From assembly GCF_004328625.1 (NCBI RefSeq), contig NZ_CP032229.1, positions 372,001 to 436,000 of the forward strand: a DNA stretch of 64,000 nt, in the 5' to 3' direction. The translations under genes were made by a program, and so were the position numbers. This document shows, one piece after another, positions 1 to 7,913 of this stretch (position 1 is the first letter of the stretch; every line of letters begins with the position of its first letter). The notes under the pieces were generated by a model. That model did not search any database, was not told where the DNA came from, and saw only the letters and a list, made by a program, of their open reading frames with translations. The stretch comes from Streptomyces seoulensis (GTDB lineage Bacteria; Actinomycetota; Actinomycetes; Streptomycetales; Streptomycetaceae).

Positions 1-191
1 ACCTCGAGTACAGCGTCCGCAGCCTGTACAACCCCGCCGTGTACCGCGACGCCGGGCTCGACCAGCCCCTCGAACTGCGCCGCCGACTGCTGGAGCACCC
101 GGCCCGGCACGCCGCGCACACCGCGATCCTCAACCGTACCCGCAAGTTCCTCGCCCGCAACGGCCTTCAGGTCCAGGGAGCATCGGCATGA
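1..191 (+). CDS. C-terminal end of an unidentified protein (partial)
   Basis: Only the last 62 codons are inside the window, read from base 3 to the TGA at 189-191. The stretch is rich in Arg, Leu and His and ends with RNGLQVQGASA. Its stop overlaps the carrier-protein start (ATGA), so it is translationally coupled to the carrier protein and amino acid:carrier-protein ligase. In such cassettes the neighbour is often a flavin dehydrogenase or another enzyme acting on the tethered amino acid, but the fragment shows no diagnostic motif, so no function is assigned. Confidence 0.75.
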   Translation, partial: LEYSVRSLYNPAVYRDAGLDQPLELRRRLLEHPARHAAHTAILNRTRKFLARNGLQVQGASA

Positions 192-436
192 GCGACGACA
201 AGCTGACCAAGATCCTCACCTTCATCCACCAGCGCAACCCCGAGGTGGGCGAGCTGAACCTGGACGACGACCTGATCGACCGCCGCGCGGTGGACTCGCT
301 GGCCTTCGTCGAGTTCCTCTACCTGCTGGAGGAGCTGAGCGGGGAGACCATCGACCCCGAGGAGATCGACGTCGAGGACTTCCGCACCCTGCGCGCCATC
401 GACAAGCGCTTCCTGCACGGCGCGGCGGCCCACTGA
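188..436 (+). CDS. Acyl/peptidyl carrier protein
   Basis: An 82-residue acidic protein of the usual carrier-protein size. The phosphopantetheine attachment serine is Ser37 in the AVDSLAFVEF motif (DSL core), followed by the helix-2 pattern VEFLYLLEEL. It should be turned into its holo form by the phosphopantetheinyl transferase at 2154 and loaded by the aminoacyl-tRNA-synthetase-like ligase whose ATG overlaps its TGA by one base. This pairing is the known arrangement for stand-alone carrier proteins that accept a free amino acid from SerRS-like ligases. Which amino acid is loaded cannot be read from the sequence. Confidence 0.9.
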   Translation: MSDDKLTKILTFIHQRNPEVGELNLDDDLIDRRAVDSLAFVEFLYLLEELSGETIDPEEIDVEDFRTLRAIDKRFLHGAAAH

Positions 437-1275
437 TGGGCACCGCCACGGGGACGACGGACAACGGCCTCGGCGTCCTCGGCCCGGACGAGCTGCGGCT
501 GCTGCGGGCCTTCGACTCCCTGGTGCTGTCCTGGGCGCACGAGTGGGAGGCCCAGGAACGGCGCTACCCGTTCCTGCTGCGGCCGGCGGACCTGGAGTCC
601 ATCGACTACTACGAGAACTTCCCGCACCTGGGTCTGGCCGCCGTCGCGGCCGACCCGGCCCGGCTCGGGGAGCTGCGCGCCGGTGCCGCGAGCCCGCTGG
701 CGGAGCTGCCGGCGTCCGTCCTCAACGACGCGGCCCTGGCCCTGCCCTCGGCCGCGTGTTACTCGGTCTACTTCGACCTGAAGGACCGGGCGCTTCCGGC
801 GACGGAGAACCGGTTCACCACGGTCGCCACCTGTTTCCGCAACGAGACGCACTACGAGGGCCTGCGCCGGCTGCTCGGCTTCAGCATGCGCGAGATCGTG
901 TTCGTCGGCTCGCCCGAGGGCGCCACCGAGCACCTGAAGCGCGCCAAGGAGCAGGTGCTGGGCCTGGCCGGCCGGCTGGGCCTGAAGATGACCACCGAGG
1001 TCGCCACCGACCCGTTCTTCGACCGCACCGGCTCCCGGGCGACGATGCAGCGCCTCTTCCCGGTGAAGGAGGAGTTCGTGGTGGACGGCCTGGCCATCGG
1101 GTCGGTCAACTACCACCGCAACTTCTTCGGGGAGCGCTGCGCGATCTCCCTGCCCGACGGCGCGCCCGCCTCCACCAGTTGCCTGGCCTTCGGCCTGGAG
1201 CGGTGGGTGCACGCGCTGACCACCAGGTTCGGTGACGCCCGGTCCGCCGCCGAGGCGGTCCTCGAAGCCGTCTGA
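436..1275 (+). CDS. Amino acid:[carrier protein] ligase, SerRS-like (class II aaRS fold)
   Basis: A 279-residue protein resembling the truncated seryl-tRNA-synthetase homologues that lack the tRNA-binding arm and transfer an activated amino acid to the phosphopantetheine of a carrier protein. The class II motif 2 is ATCFRNETHYEG (from Cys133) and motif 3 is CLAFGLERW. Cys108, Glu137 and Cys249 are candidates for the Cys/Glu/Cys zinc site of the atypical SerRS family. It follows the carrier protein directly (1-base overlap), its expected partner. Characterised relatives prefer glycine or alanine; the substrate here is unknown. It is not a housekeeping SerRS because the N-terminal coiled coil is absent and the protein is far too short. 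Confidence 0.87.
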   Translation: MGTATGTTDNGLGVLGPDELRLLRAFDSLVLSWAHEWEAQERRYPFLLRPADLESIDYYENFPHLGLAAVAADPARLGELRAGAASPLAELPASVLNDAALALPSAACYSVYFDLKDRALPATENRFTTVATCFRNETHYEGLRRLLGFSMREIVFVGSPEGATEHLKRAKEQVLGLAGRLGLKMTTEVATDPFFDRTGSRATMQRLFPVKEEFVVDGLAIGSVNYHRNFFGERCAISLPDGAPASTSCLAFGLERWVHALTTRFGDARSAAEAVLEAV

Positions 1276-1309
1276 GCCCCGCCCGCCCTCCTGTGCCGAA
1301 AGTGAGCCG

Positions 1310-2161
1310 ATGACCGACACGACCGTCGACGACGCCCTGGAGACCGGCGAGATCCAGGTGAGCGACGACATCCGGATAGCGTACGAGCGACGCGGGTCCG
1401 GTCCCGACATCGTCCTCGTCAACAACTTCTTCATGGACCGCAAGTCCTGGCGGTCCTACACCGCGAAGCTGGCCACCAGGGCCCGGATCACCTCCTACGA
1501 CCTGCGCGGCCAGGGCGACTCCAGCCCGCACCCCGGGGAGCCGGTGTGGGAGGACCACATCAGCGACCTGAAGGCCCTGTTCGACGGGCTGGGTCTGGAG
1601 AAGGCCATCGTGGTGGGCACGTCGTTCTCGACGCTGATCTGCCGGGACTTCGCGGTGGCCCACCCGGACCGGGTGCAGGGGCTGATCCTGGCGGGCCCGG
1701 CGATGAGCCCGCACGGCCCGCAGCGGCTGCGCCGGATCACCAAGTCCTGGCTGAAGACGCTGGAGACCTCCGGACTCGGCGTGCTGTACGAGCAGTTGTA
1801 CCCGCTCGTCTCCGGCGACCGGGCGGTGGAGGAGGCGGGGCCCATCGGTTTCATGGGCCGCAAGCAGAACTTCCTCGGCATCCACACCGTGGACTCGCTG
1901 CGCGCCGGGCTCGCGGTGTCGGTGAAGGCACCGCTGGACCCGCAGATCATGACCAAGGTGGCCGCTCCGACCCTGCTGTTCGTCGGCGGGGACGACTTCT
2001 CGCTGTCCACGGACGCGGTACGGGAGATGGTGGGGCTGTTCCCGGACGCCGTCACCGTCACCGTGCCGGACGGCGGGCATCTGGCCTTCCTGGAGGAGCC
2101 CGAGTGGTTCCAGCGGGAGGTGGAGTCGTTCATCGAGCGGGTCGCCGGGACGGGTGACTGA
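1310..2161 (+). CDS. Alpha/beta hydrolase
   Basis: A 283-residue alpha/beta hydrolase. The strand-nucleophile turn is VVGTSFSTL, a GxSxG elbow whose last Gly is Ser. The acid is likely in VGGDD and the base His in DGGHLAFLEEPEW near the C-terminus. No signal peptide, so cytoplasmic. The ATG at 1310 begins a normal fold; an upstream in-frame extension is Pro/Arg-rich and was rejected. The stop overlaps the PPTase start by 8 bases. In this context it could hydrolyse a thioester from the carrier protein or act as a C-C or ester hydrolase; the substrate is not predictable. The same cassette loads an amino acid, so product release is a reasonable inference. Confidence 0.85.
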   Translation: MTDTTVDDALETGEIQVSDDIRIAYERRGSGPDIVLVNNFFMDRKSWRSYTAKLATRARITSYDLRGQGDSSPHPGEPVWEDHISDLKALFDGLGLEKAIVVGTSFSTLICRDFAVAHPDRVQGLILAGPAMSPHGPQRLRRITKSWLKTLETSGLGVLYEQLYPLVSGDRAVEEAGPIGFMGRKQNFLGIHTVDSLRAGLAVSVKAPLDPQIMTKVAAPTLLFVGGDDFSLSTDAVREMVGLFPDAVTVTVPDGGHLAFLEEPEWFQREVESFIERVAGTGD

Positions 2162-2753
2162 GACACCGCTTCCGGGGCTCCCGAGCGCATGGCTGCTCGG
2201 GGGCCCCGGCCGTGTCCGGCGGGTGGTGCTGGCGAGCGTCCCGGTCGCCCCGCCGGGCACCGGCGCGGCGCAGCACCGGGCCGGCCGGGACGCGGTGGGC
2301 GCGGCGCTGCGGCGGGCGGGCAGCCCGATGACGACGGTGGGCCGCGCGTACAGCGGGGCGCCGGTGTGTCCGGCGGGGTTCCCGGCCTCGGTGACCCACA
2401 GCACCGCGCTGGCGGTGGCCGCGGTCGCGCCCGGCGCCCGTGGCGTGGGCGTGGACCTGGAGCCGCGCTGCCCGGACCTGAGGCTGCACCGGTTCCTGCT
2501 GGACGAGCGGGAGCGGGCCGAACTGTGGCCTGACGGCGACCCGCCGGGCCTGCGGCGGCTGTTCGCCGCGAAGGAGGCCGCCTTCAAGGCGCTCTCGGAG
2601 TGCGTGGACGCCCATGGCGGACTCTTCTGGCGGGTGCGGCTCGGCCTGCGCGAGGGGCGGCTGTGGGCGCGGGCCGGCGACCGGTACGCACTGGTCGGGG
2701 AGCTGACGGCACCGGCGTTCGCGCTGGCCGTGGCCGTCACCGCTGATCCATAA
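2154..2753 (+). CDS. 4'-phosphopantetheinyl transferase (EntD/Sfp type)
   Basis: A 199-residue PPTase that transfers phosphopantetheine from CoA to the conserved serine of carrier proteins. The two family signatures are GVGVDLEPR (Mg binding) and FAAKEAAFKAL (catalytic Glu/Lys). The length and the HSTALAVAAV stretch before the first signature fit the EntD-like single-subunit class. The GTG start overlaps the hydrolase gene, so it is in the same transcript as the carrier protein it presumably activates. A PPTase inside the cassette suggests the carrier protein is not served only by the genome's general PPTase. Confidence 0.92.
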   Translation: MTETPLPGLPSAWLLGGPGRVRRVVLASVPVAPPGTGAAQHRAGRDAVGAALRRAGSPMTTVGRAYSGAPVCPAGFPASVTHSTALAVAAVAPGARGVGVDLEPRCPDLRLHRFLLDERERAELWPDGDPPGLRRLFAAKEAAFKALSECVDAHGGLFWRVRLGLREGRLWARAGDRYALVGELTAPAFALAVAVTADP

Positions 2754-2884
2754 CCAAAAGTTCGGTATCCCAGAAAAACTAGGTCTTGGACTTCTGATCG
2801 CATCGTCGGGACCATGACTGGGACGGCAGTGCCGCAGCGACCCCCGTCAGCGGCACTGTCGTCCCTCGACGAAAGGAACGGCCC

Positions 2885-4348
2885 GTGCCCACTCGCCCCG
2901 AACCGTCCACCGCGCGCGAGGACCTGGGCGCGGCCGCCCGGCAACTGGCCGGGCGCGTCGGCGGCCCGCTGTTCACCGAGGGCCAGGACGGCTACGACGA
3001 GGAACGCGCCCGCTACCAGACCCACCGTCCGCACCGCCCGGCGCTCGTCGTCGGCGCCACCGAGCCCAAGGACGTCCAGCTCGCGGTGGAGTTCGCCGCC
3101 GCGCGCGACCTCCCGGTGGGCGTGCAGGCCACCGGGCACGCCCCCGCGCTGCCCGCCGGCACGGGCGTCCTCGTCAGCACCCGGCGGATGACCGAGGTGC
3201 GCGTCGACCCGGCCGCCCGTACCGCCTTCGTGGGCGCGGGCGTGCGGTGGAAGCAGGTCGTCGAGGCGGCCGCGCCGCACGGGCTGGCCCCGCTCAGCGG
3301 CAGCGCCCCGGACGTGGGCGCGGTCGGCTACACCCTGGGCGGCGGAATCGGCCTGCTGGCACGGAAGTTCGGCTACGCGGCGGACCACGTCCGGCGCGTG
3401 GAGTGCGTCACCGCCGACGGCCGGCCCCGCGCGGTCACCGCCGACAGCGACCCCGACCTGTTCTGGGCGCTGCGCGGCGGCCGCGACAACTTCGGCCTGG
3501 TCACCGGCCTCGAAGTGGACCTGGTCCCGGTGAACCGGCTCTACGGCGGCGGCCTTTTCTTCGACGGCGCCTCGGCCGAGGACGTCCTCGACGCCTACCT
3601 GCGCTGGACGGAGACGGTTCCCGAGGAGATGACCTCCTCCCTCGCCCTGGTCCCGCTCCCCGACGCCCCGACCCTGCCCCCGCCGCTGCGCGGGCGGTAC
3701 GTGGTGCATGTCCGGATCTCCTACCTCGGTGACCCGGCGTACGGGGAGCGGCTGGTCGCCCCGCTGCGGGCGCTCGGGCCGCGGCTGGCGGACTCGGTGC
3801 GCGAGCTGCCGTACACCGAGTCCGGGTCGATCCACAACGACCCGGTGGCTCCGGCCGCGTACGTCGGGACCAACGCGATGCTCAGCGGGCTGGACGCGGG
3901 CGCGGTGCGTACCGTGCTGGAGCTGTCCGGGCCCGACGCGCCGATCACCAGCATCGTCGAGGTGCGCCACCTGGGCGGGGCCCTGGCCCGCGCGCCGCGC
4001 GTGCCGAACTCGGTCGGCCACCGCTCGGCCCGCTATCTGCTCGCGGTGCTCGACCGGGTCACCGACGACACCGCCGACGCCGTCCGCGCCGCGCACACCC
4101 GGCTCACCGACGCCCTGTCCCCGCTGACCACGGGCCGCAACCTGAACTTCCTCTACGGCGCCGCCGCCAGCCCGGACCAGGTGCGCCGGGCGTACGAACC
4201 CGGCGACTACGCGCGCCTCGGCCGGATCAAGGCCGCCCACGACCCCGGAAACCTCTTCCGGCTGAACCACAACATCCCGCCGAACCCCTCCCCCGGCCCC
4301 CGCCGACGGGCCGCGGCCGACCGCTCAGGACAGCAGAAGGAACGATGA
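2885..4348 (+). CDS. FAD-linked oxidoreductase (berberine-bridge-enzyme-like)
   Basis: A 487-residue flavoprotein with an N-terminal PCMH-type FAD domain (about 40-215) and a C-terminal BBE segment (RLNHNIPPNP near the end). His85 in QATGHAPALP is in the usual place for the 8-alpha-histidyl FAD link; the loop GYTLGGGIG follows. The Cys that gives the second covalent flavin bond in bicovalent members is not seen near the expected site (APDVGAVGY), so single covalent attachment is likely. There is no signal peptide. The GTG start follows AAAGGAAC with good spacing. The stop overlaps the exporter ATG. It probably performs an oxidation or desaturation in the pathway; the substrate is unknown. Confidence 0.9.
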   Translation: MPTRPEPSTAREDLGAAARQLAGRVGGPLFTEGQDGYDEERARYQTHRPHRPALVVGATEPKDVQLAVEFAAARDLPVGVQATGHAPALPAGTGVLVSTRRMTEVRVDPAARTAFVGAGVRWKQVVEAAAPHGLAPLSGSAPDVGAVGYTLGGGIGLLARKFGYAADHVRRVECVTADGRPRAVTADSDPDLFWALRGGRDNFGLVTGLEVDLVPVNRLYGGGLFFDGASAEDVLDAYLRWTETVPEEMTSSLALVPLPDAPTLPPPLRGRYVVHVRISYLGDPAYGERLVAPLRALGPRLADSVRELPYTESGSIHNDPVAPAAYVGTNAMLSGLDAGAVRTVLELSGPDAPITSIVEVRHLGGALARAPRVPNSVGHRSARYLLAVLDRVTDDTADAVRAAHTRLTDALSPLTTGRNLNFLYGAAASPDQVRRAYEPGDYARLGRIKAAHDPGNLFRLNHNIPPNPSPGPRRRAAADRSGQQKER

Positions 4349-5913
4349 TGGAAAAGAAATGGTGGACCCTGTTGGGGGTGTGCGGCGGGACGTTCATGCT
4401 CCTGCTGGACACCACCATCGTGTACGTCGTCATGCCCGATGTGCAGCGCGATCTGAACGCCAGCTTCGCCGACCTCCAGTGGGTGATCGACGGCTACGCG
4501 CTGGCGCTGGCCTCCTTCCTGCTGACGAGCGGCACGCTGGCCGACCGGTTCGGCCGCAAGCGCCTCTACGCGATCGGCGTGGCCCTGTTCACGGTCGCCT
4601 CGCTGCTGTGCGGTGTGGCCCAGTCGCCGCTGATGCTGATCATGTCCCGGGTGCTCCAGGGCGTGGGCGGCTCGGTCATGTTCGCCACCGGTCTGGCCCT
4701 GCTCGCGGGCAGCTTCCAGGGCAAGGAACGCGGAATGGCGTTCGGTGTGTGGGGCATGGTCACCGGCCTCGCCTCCGCCATCGGCCCGGTGGCCGGCGGC
4801 CTGATCTCCAGCGGCATCAGCTGGCGGGGCATCTTCCTGGTCAACGTGCCGATCGGGGTCATCGTGGCCCTGATCATCGCGCTGCGCGTGGACGAGTCGA
4901 AGTCGCCCTTCGCCCGCAAGCTGGACTACCCCGGTTTCGTCCTGCTCACCGGCGGTCTCGCCACCCTGGTCTACGGTCTGATCCGCGCCGGTGAGACCGA
5001 GTGGAGCGACGGCCGCGCGGTGACCGGTCTCGTGGTGGGCGCGGCGCTGCTGCTCGCGTTCCTGCTGGTGGAGGCGAAGTCCGAGCAGCCGATGTTCGAT
5101 CTGCGGCTGTTCCGCATCCCCACCTTCGTCGGCGGTTCCATCGCCGCGTTCGCCATGAACGGCTCGCTGTTCGCGATGTTCCTGTTCCTGGCGATCTACT
5201 TCCAGGAGGCGCTGAACTACTCCTCGCTGGAGACCGGTCTGCGCCTGCTCACCGCCTCGCTGTCGATGCTGGTCGCCTCCCTGATCGCCGGGCGGCTCAG
5301 CGCCAAGGTGCAGCCCCGCTACATGATCGGCGTCGGGCTGCTGCTGGTCGGTGCCGCGCTGCTGCTGATGAGCGGAATCACCGAGTCCAGCGGCTGGGAG
5401 CACTTCATCCCCGGTCTGGTGCTGGGCGGTGTCGGCGCCGGTCTGGTGAACCCGCCGCTGGCCTCCACCGCCGTGGGCGTCGTCGACTTCTCCCGCTCCG
5501 GGATGGCGTCGGGCGTGAACGGCACCTTCCGGCAGCTCGGTGTGAGCGCGGGTGTCGCGGTGCTCGGCTCGACCTTCGCCGGGGTCATCAGCGACCGGTT
5601 CCGCGACGGACTGCGCGGGGTGCCGGAACTGGCGGGCCGCAGCGACCAGTTGGCCGCGCTGACCCGGGGCGGCGAGACCGGCGAGGCGGTGCGGCTGGTG
5701 CCCGAGCAGTACGGGGAGAAGGTGCAGCACATCGCCACGACCGGCTTCGTGGACGGCCTCAACACCCTGCTCGCCGTGTCGGCCGGCCTGGCCCTGCTCG
5801 GCGGTGTGCTGGCGCTGGTGCTGATCCGGCCCGCCGACTTCCAGGCGGCCCAGGCGCCGAAGCCCGAGGCGAAGGACGCTCCCGGTCAGTCGCCGGTGGC
5901 GGCGGAGAGCTGA
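4345..5913 (+). CDS. MFS drug exporter, DHA2/EmrB type (14 TM)
   Basis: A 522-residue integral membrane protein of the drug:proton antiporter family 2. The first helix carries the LLLDTTIVYVVMPD motif, the loop between helices 2 and 3 has GTLADRFGRKR (motif A), and the later YFQEALNYSS stretch is typical of 14-helix members. Two ATGs occur at 4345 and 4348; AGAAGGAACG sits just upstream. The start overlaps the flavoprotein stop (ATGA). It is the last gene of the first plus-strand operon and ends before a strong terminator. The likely role is export of the cluster product or self-protection. Confidence 0.92.
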   Translation: MMEKKWWTLLGVCGGTFMLLLDTTIVYVVMPDVQRDLNASFADLQWVIDGYALALASFLLTSGTLADRFGRKRLYAIGVALFTVASLLCGVAQSPLMLIMSRVLQGVGGSVMFATGLALLAGSFQGKERGMAFGVWGMVTGLASAIGPVAGGLISSGISWRGIFLVNVPIGVIVALIIALRVDESKSPFARKLDYPGFVLLTGGLATLVYGLIRAGETEWSDGRAVTGLVVGAALLLAFLLVEAKSEQPMFDLRLFRIPTFVGGSIAAFAMNGSLFAMFLFLAIYFQEALNYSSLETGLRLLTASLSMLVASLIAGRLSAKVQPRYMIGVGLLLVGAALLLMSGITESSGWEHFIPGLVLGGVGAGLVNPPLASTAVGVVDFSRSGMASGVNGTFRQLGVSAGVAVLGSTFAGVISDRFRDGLRGVPELAGRSDQLAALTRGGETGEAVRLVPEQYGEKVQHIATTGFVDGLNTLLAVSAGLALLGGVLALVLIRPADFQAAQAPKPEAKDAPGQSPVAAES

Positions 5914-5948
5914 GCCCTCTTCTCTCCCTCGCGTTCTCCGACTCGCGA

Positions 5949-5994
5949 ACACGAAAGCGGGCCCGTCGGATCGCCGACGGGCCCGCTTTCGTGT
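5949..5994. terminator. Bidirectional hairpin terminator
   Basis: A perfect inverted repeat of 21 base pairs (5949-5969 with 5974-5994) around the loop atcg. It lies between the convergent exporter and LysR genes, so it can end both transcripts. Each arm has a run of A or T near its outer end, which helps termination. Confidence 0.88.
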
Positions 5995-6001
5995 GGTCGG
6001 G

Positions 6002-6913
6002 TCAGGCGCCGCTCATCGAGGCGACCTGCGTGGTGGCCGGCTCCCCGAAGGACTGCCGGCAGTGCAGCAGCAGCTCGCGCAGGGCGGGGCTCTTGGTGGG
6101 CGCGGAGATCAGGGCCAGCACCGCGGGGACGTCGACGTCGGTGATGGCGACGGTCTTGAGCCCCTTCTGATGGGCGGTCATCGACTCGGAGAGCACCGCG
6201 ACCCCGAGGCCCCGTTCGGCCAGGTGCATCACCGCGCCGGGCGCGCTCGCCTGGAGGGCGATGGTGGGCGTGAGACCGAGCGCGGCGGACGCCTCGTCCA
6301 GCGTGGCCCGGATACCGGTGCCCTCGGGGAGGCAGACGAGTGGGAAGGCGCTCAGTTCGGCGAGGGTGACCCCGTCCTTCTCGGCCAGCGGATGCTCGTG
6401 CGGCACGGCGGCGACGATCGGCTCGCTGATCACCTGCCAGCCGTCCAGGTCCTCCGGCGCGCGATGGGCGGCGCCGATCAGCGCCAGGTCGACAGTGCCC
6501 TCGCGGACGTACTCGACCAGCTTGGCGGAATCGTCCTCGAGCAGGCTGATCTCGACGCCGGGGTGGGCGAGATGGAAGCCGGACAGCGCGTCGAAGAGGG
6601 GCTGGACGGTGCAGGCGGTGACCATGCCGACGACCAGCTTGCCCCGGACCAGGCCGTTCATCTCGTCCACGGCCTGCCGCAGCGAGTCCATGGAGGACAG
6701 CACGGACTTGGCGTGCGCGAGCACCACCTCGCCGACGGCCGTGAGCTGCACACTGCGGCCGGAGCGGTCGATCAGGGTGGCCCCGAGGTCGTTCTCCAGC
6801 TGGCGGATCTGGGCACTGATCCCAGGCTGGCTGATATGCACCAGCTCCGCGGCCCTGGTGAAATTGGCTTCCTGGGCCACGGCGATGAAGTACCTGAGCT
6901 GCCTGATCTCCAT
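6002..6913 (-). CDS. LysR-family transcriptional regulator
   Basis: A 303-residue LysR regulator. The N-terminal winged helix begins MEIRQLRYFIAVAQEANFTR and includes the recognition helix region ISQPGISAQIRQLE (about 29-42); residues 90-295 form the periplasmic-binding-like effector domain. It is convergent to the exporter gene and divergent from the SnoaL-like gene at 7017, separated by about 100 bases of AT-rich DNA that should hold both promoters and the LysR site (a T-N11-A motif is plausible in ataactccaaattataacgc near 6912-6931). It likely controls the SnoaL-like gene and possibly the cluster. Confidence 0.9.
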   Translation of the reverse strand: MEIRQLRYFIAVAQEANFTRAAELVHISQPGISAQIRQLENDLGATLIDRSGRSVQLTAVGEVVLAHAKSVLSSMDSLRQAVDEMNGLVRGKLVVGMVTACTVQPLFDALSGFHLAHPGVEISLLEDDSAKLVEYVREGTVDLALIGAAHRAPEDLDGWQVISEPIVAAVPHEHPLAEKDGVTLAELSAFPLVCLPEGTGIRATLDEASAALGLTPTIALQASAPGAVMHLAERGLGVAVLSESMTAHQKGLKTVAITDVDVPAVLALISAPTKSPALRELLLHCRQSFGEPATTQVASMSGA

Positions 6914-7016
6914 AACTCCAAATTATAACGCCGATCCGGATGATTGATTGGACTTGTTCTCGGCCAATGACGGAAAATTGCCACCGTTGGTACCCGGACC
7001 GCAGGAAAGGATGATT

Positions 7017-7382
7017 GTGTCCGAGAACGAGAAGGCCCTGAAGCCGGAAGACCTCACCCGTCTCTTCGTGGAGCGCGCCAACGCCGGTGACGCCGCCGGC
7101 CTCGCCGCGCTGTACGACGAGGAGGCCGTGATGGCCTACCCGCCCGGCAGCACCACGGTGGGCCGGGAGGCGATCCGCCAGCTCTGGGAGAAGGTGCTGT
7201 CCAACGGGCCGCACTTCGAGCCCGAGGAGCCCCTGCCCACGCTGGTGTTCGGTGACATCGCGCTCACCTCCACGCCGCCCAAGGACGGTTCGGGTGCCCG
7301 CGCGCAGGTGGTCAAGCGCCAGGCGGACGGCAGCTGGCTGCGCATCATCGACCAGCCGGAGTTCCGCCCGCCGACGAGCTGA
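7017..7382 (+). CDS. SnoaL/DUF4440-like NTF2-fold protein
   Basis: A 121-residue NTF2-fold protein with the pattern RANAGDAAGLAALYDEEAV followed by AYPPGSTTVGREAIRQLWE, typical of the DUF4440/SnoaL_3 group. Members are small cyclase-, isomerase- or hydrolase-like enzymes or ligand-binding proteins; the activity here is unknown. I choose GTG 7017 because AGGAAAGG at 7003-7010 lies 6 bases before it, whereas the in-frame ATG at 7011 touches the ribosome site. It is transcribed divergently from the LysR gene, the usual arrangement for a LysR target. Confidence 0.8.
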   Translation: MSENEKALKPEDLTRLFVERANAGDAAGLAALYDEEAVMAYPPGSTTVGREAIRQLWEKVLSNGPHFEPEEPLPTLVFGDIALTSTPPKDGSGARAQVVKRQADGSWLRIIDQPEFRPPTS

Positions 7383-7412
7383 CGGCCTGTCGTTTTCTGG
7401 CCATCCTCGCCT

Positions 7413-7444
7413 GGGCGCCACCGGCCACCACACGGCTGGCGCCC
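7413..7444 (+). terminator. Hairpin terminator after the SnoaL-like gene
   Basis: An 8-base-pair perfect stem (gggcgcca 7413-7420 with tggcgccc 7437-7444) and a 16-base loop, 30 bases after the stop codon. There is no T-run, which is usual for Streptomyces terminators. Confidence 0.55.
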
Positions 7445-7531
7445 GGTGCGCGACACGGAACGCCCGGCCGAAAAACCTGTTGTCTCCCACGAGGCACCGG
7501 TTCCCGTCCAGGTGATTTTCCTGATCGCGCG

Positions 7532-7559
7532 TTGACGATTCACCGGCACCGGATATGGT
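7532..7559 (+). promoter_or_regulatory. Candidate vegetative promoter for the StrR-like gene
   Basis: TTGACG (7532-7537) and TATGGT (7554-7559) separated by 16 bases, matching the -35 and TANNNT -10 elements of the main Streptomyces sigma factor. The start codon is about 350 bases downstream, so the leader would be long. Position and match are the only evidence. Confidence 0.45.
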
Positions 7560-7913
7560 GCACGGCAGCAGGTCCAGAGCCAAACGGGGGAGGCTCTTCA
7601 CAGTGATACGCGATACTCGGCGCCGTTTTCCGGCGCGGCGGGTCCTTTTCCGGAGCCGCCCCTTCCAGCCCGGCCCACTCGGTCCACGCCGCCCCCTGAG
7701 CGCGGCGCATCACCGGCGGCCGGGCTCTCGTGTATCCCCGGTCTGTTGTTACGGCCGGGTATTCGCGCACGGCAGCTGACCGCCCTGTAACACCGTCACC
7801 GGTTTCTCCAGGCACCTTCCCGGGCGCCCCGAACCGGTCGACCGGTCTGTGGCCACGCGCGTCAATCTCACATCTTCATGCCCCCGTACGGACATATGAA
7901 CAGGAGATTGAGA

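Larger units (their letters stand above)
7383..7913. other. Long intergenic region before the StrR-like activator gene
   Basis: A 531-base gap holding the hairpin at 7413-7444, a candidate promoter at 7532-7559, and a long leader for the gene at 7914. An Arg-rich reading frame (GTG near 7602, after gggggagg, to 7779) has unconvincing composition and no recognisable fold, so I did not call it. The length fits a heavily regulated leader of a pathway-specific activator. Confidence 0.5.

Noticed and set aside
7602..7779. Arg-rich small ORF after a good ribosome site, upstream of the StrR-like gene
   Set aside because: Very high Arg/Pro content, poor third-position pattern and no fold; more likely part of a long leader.
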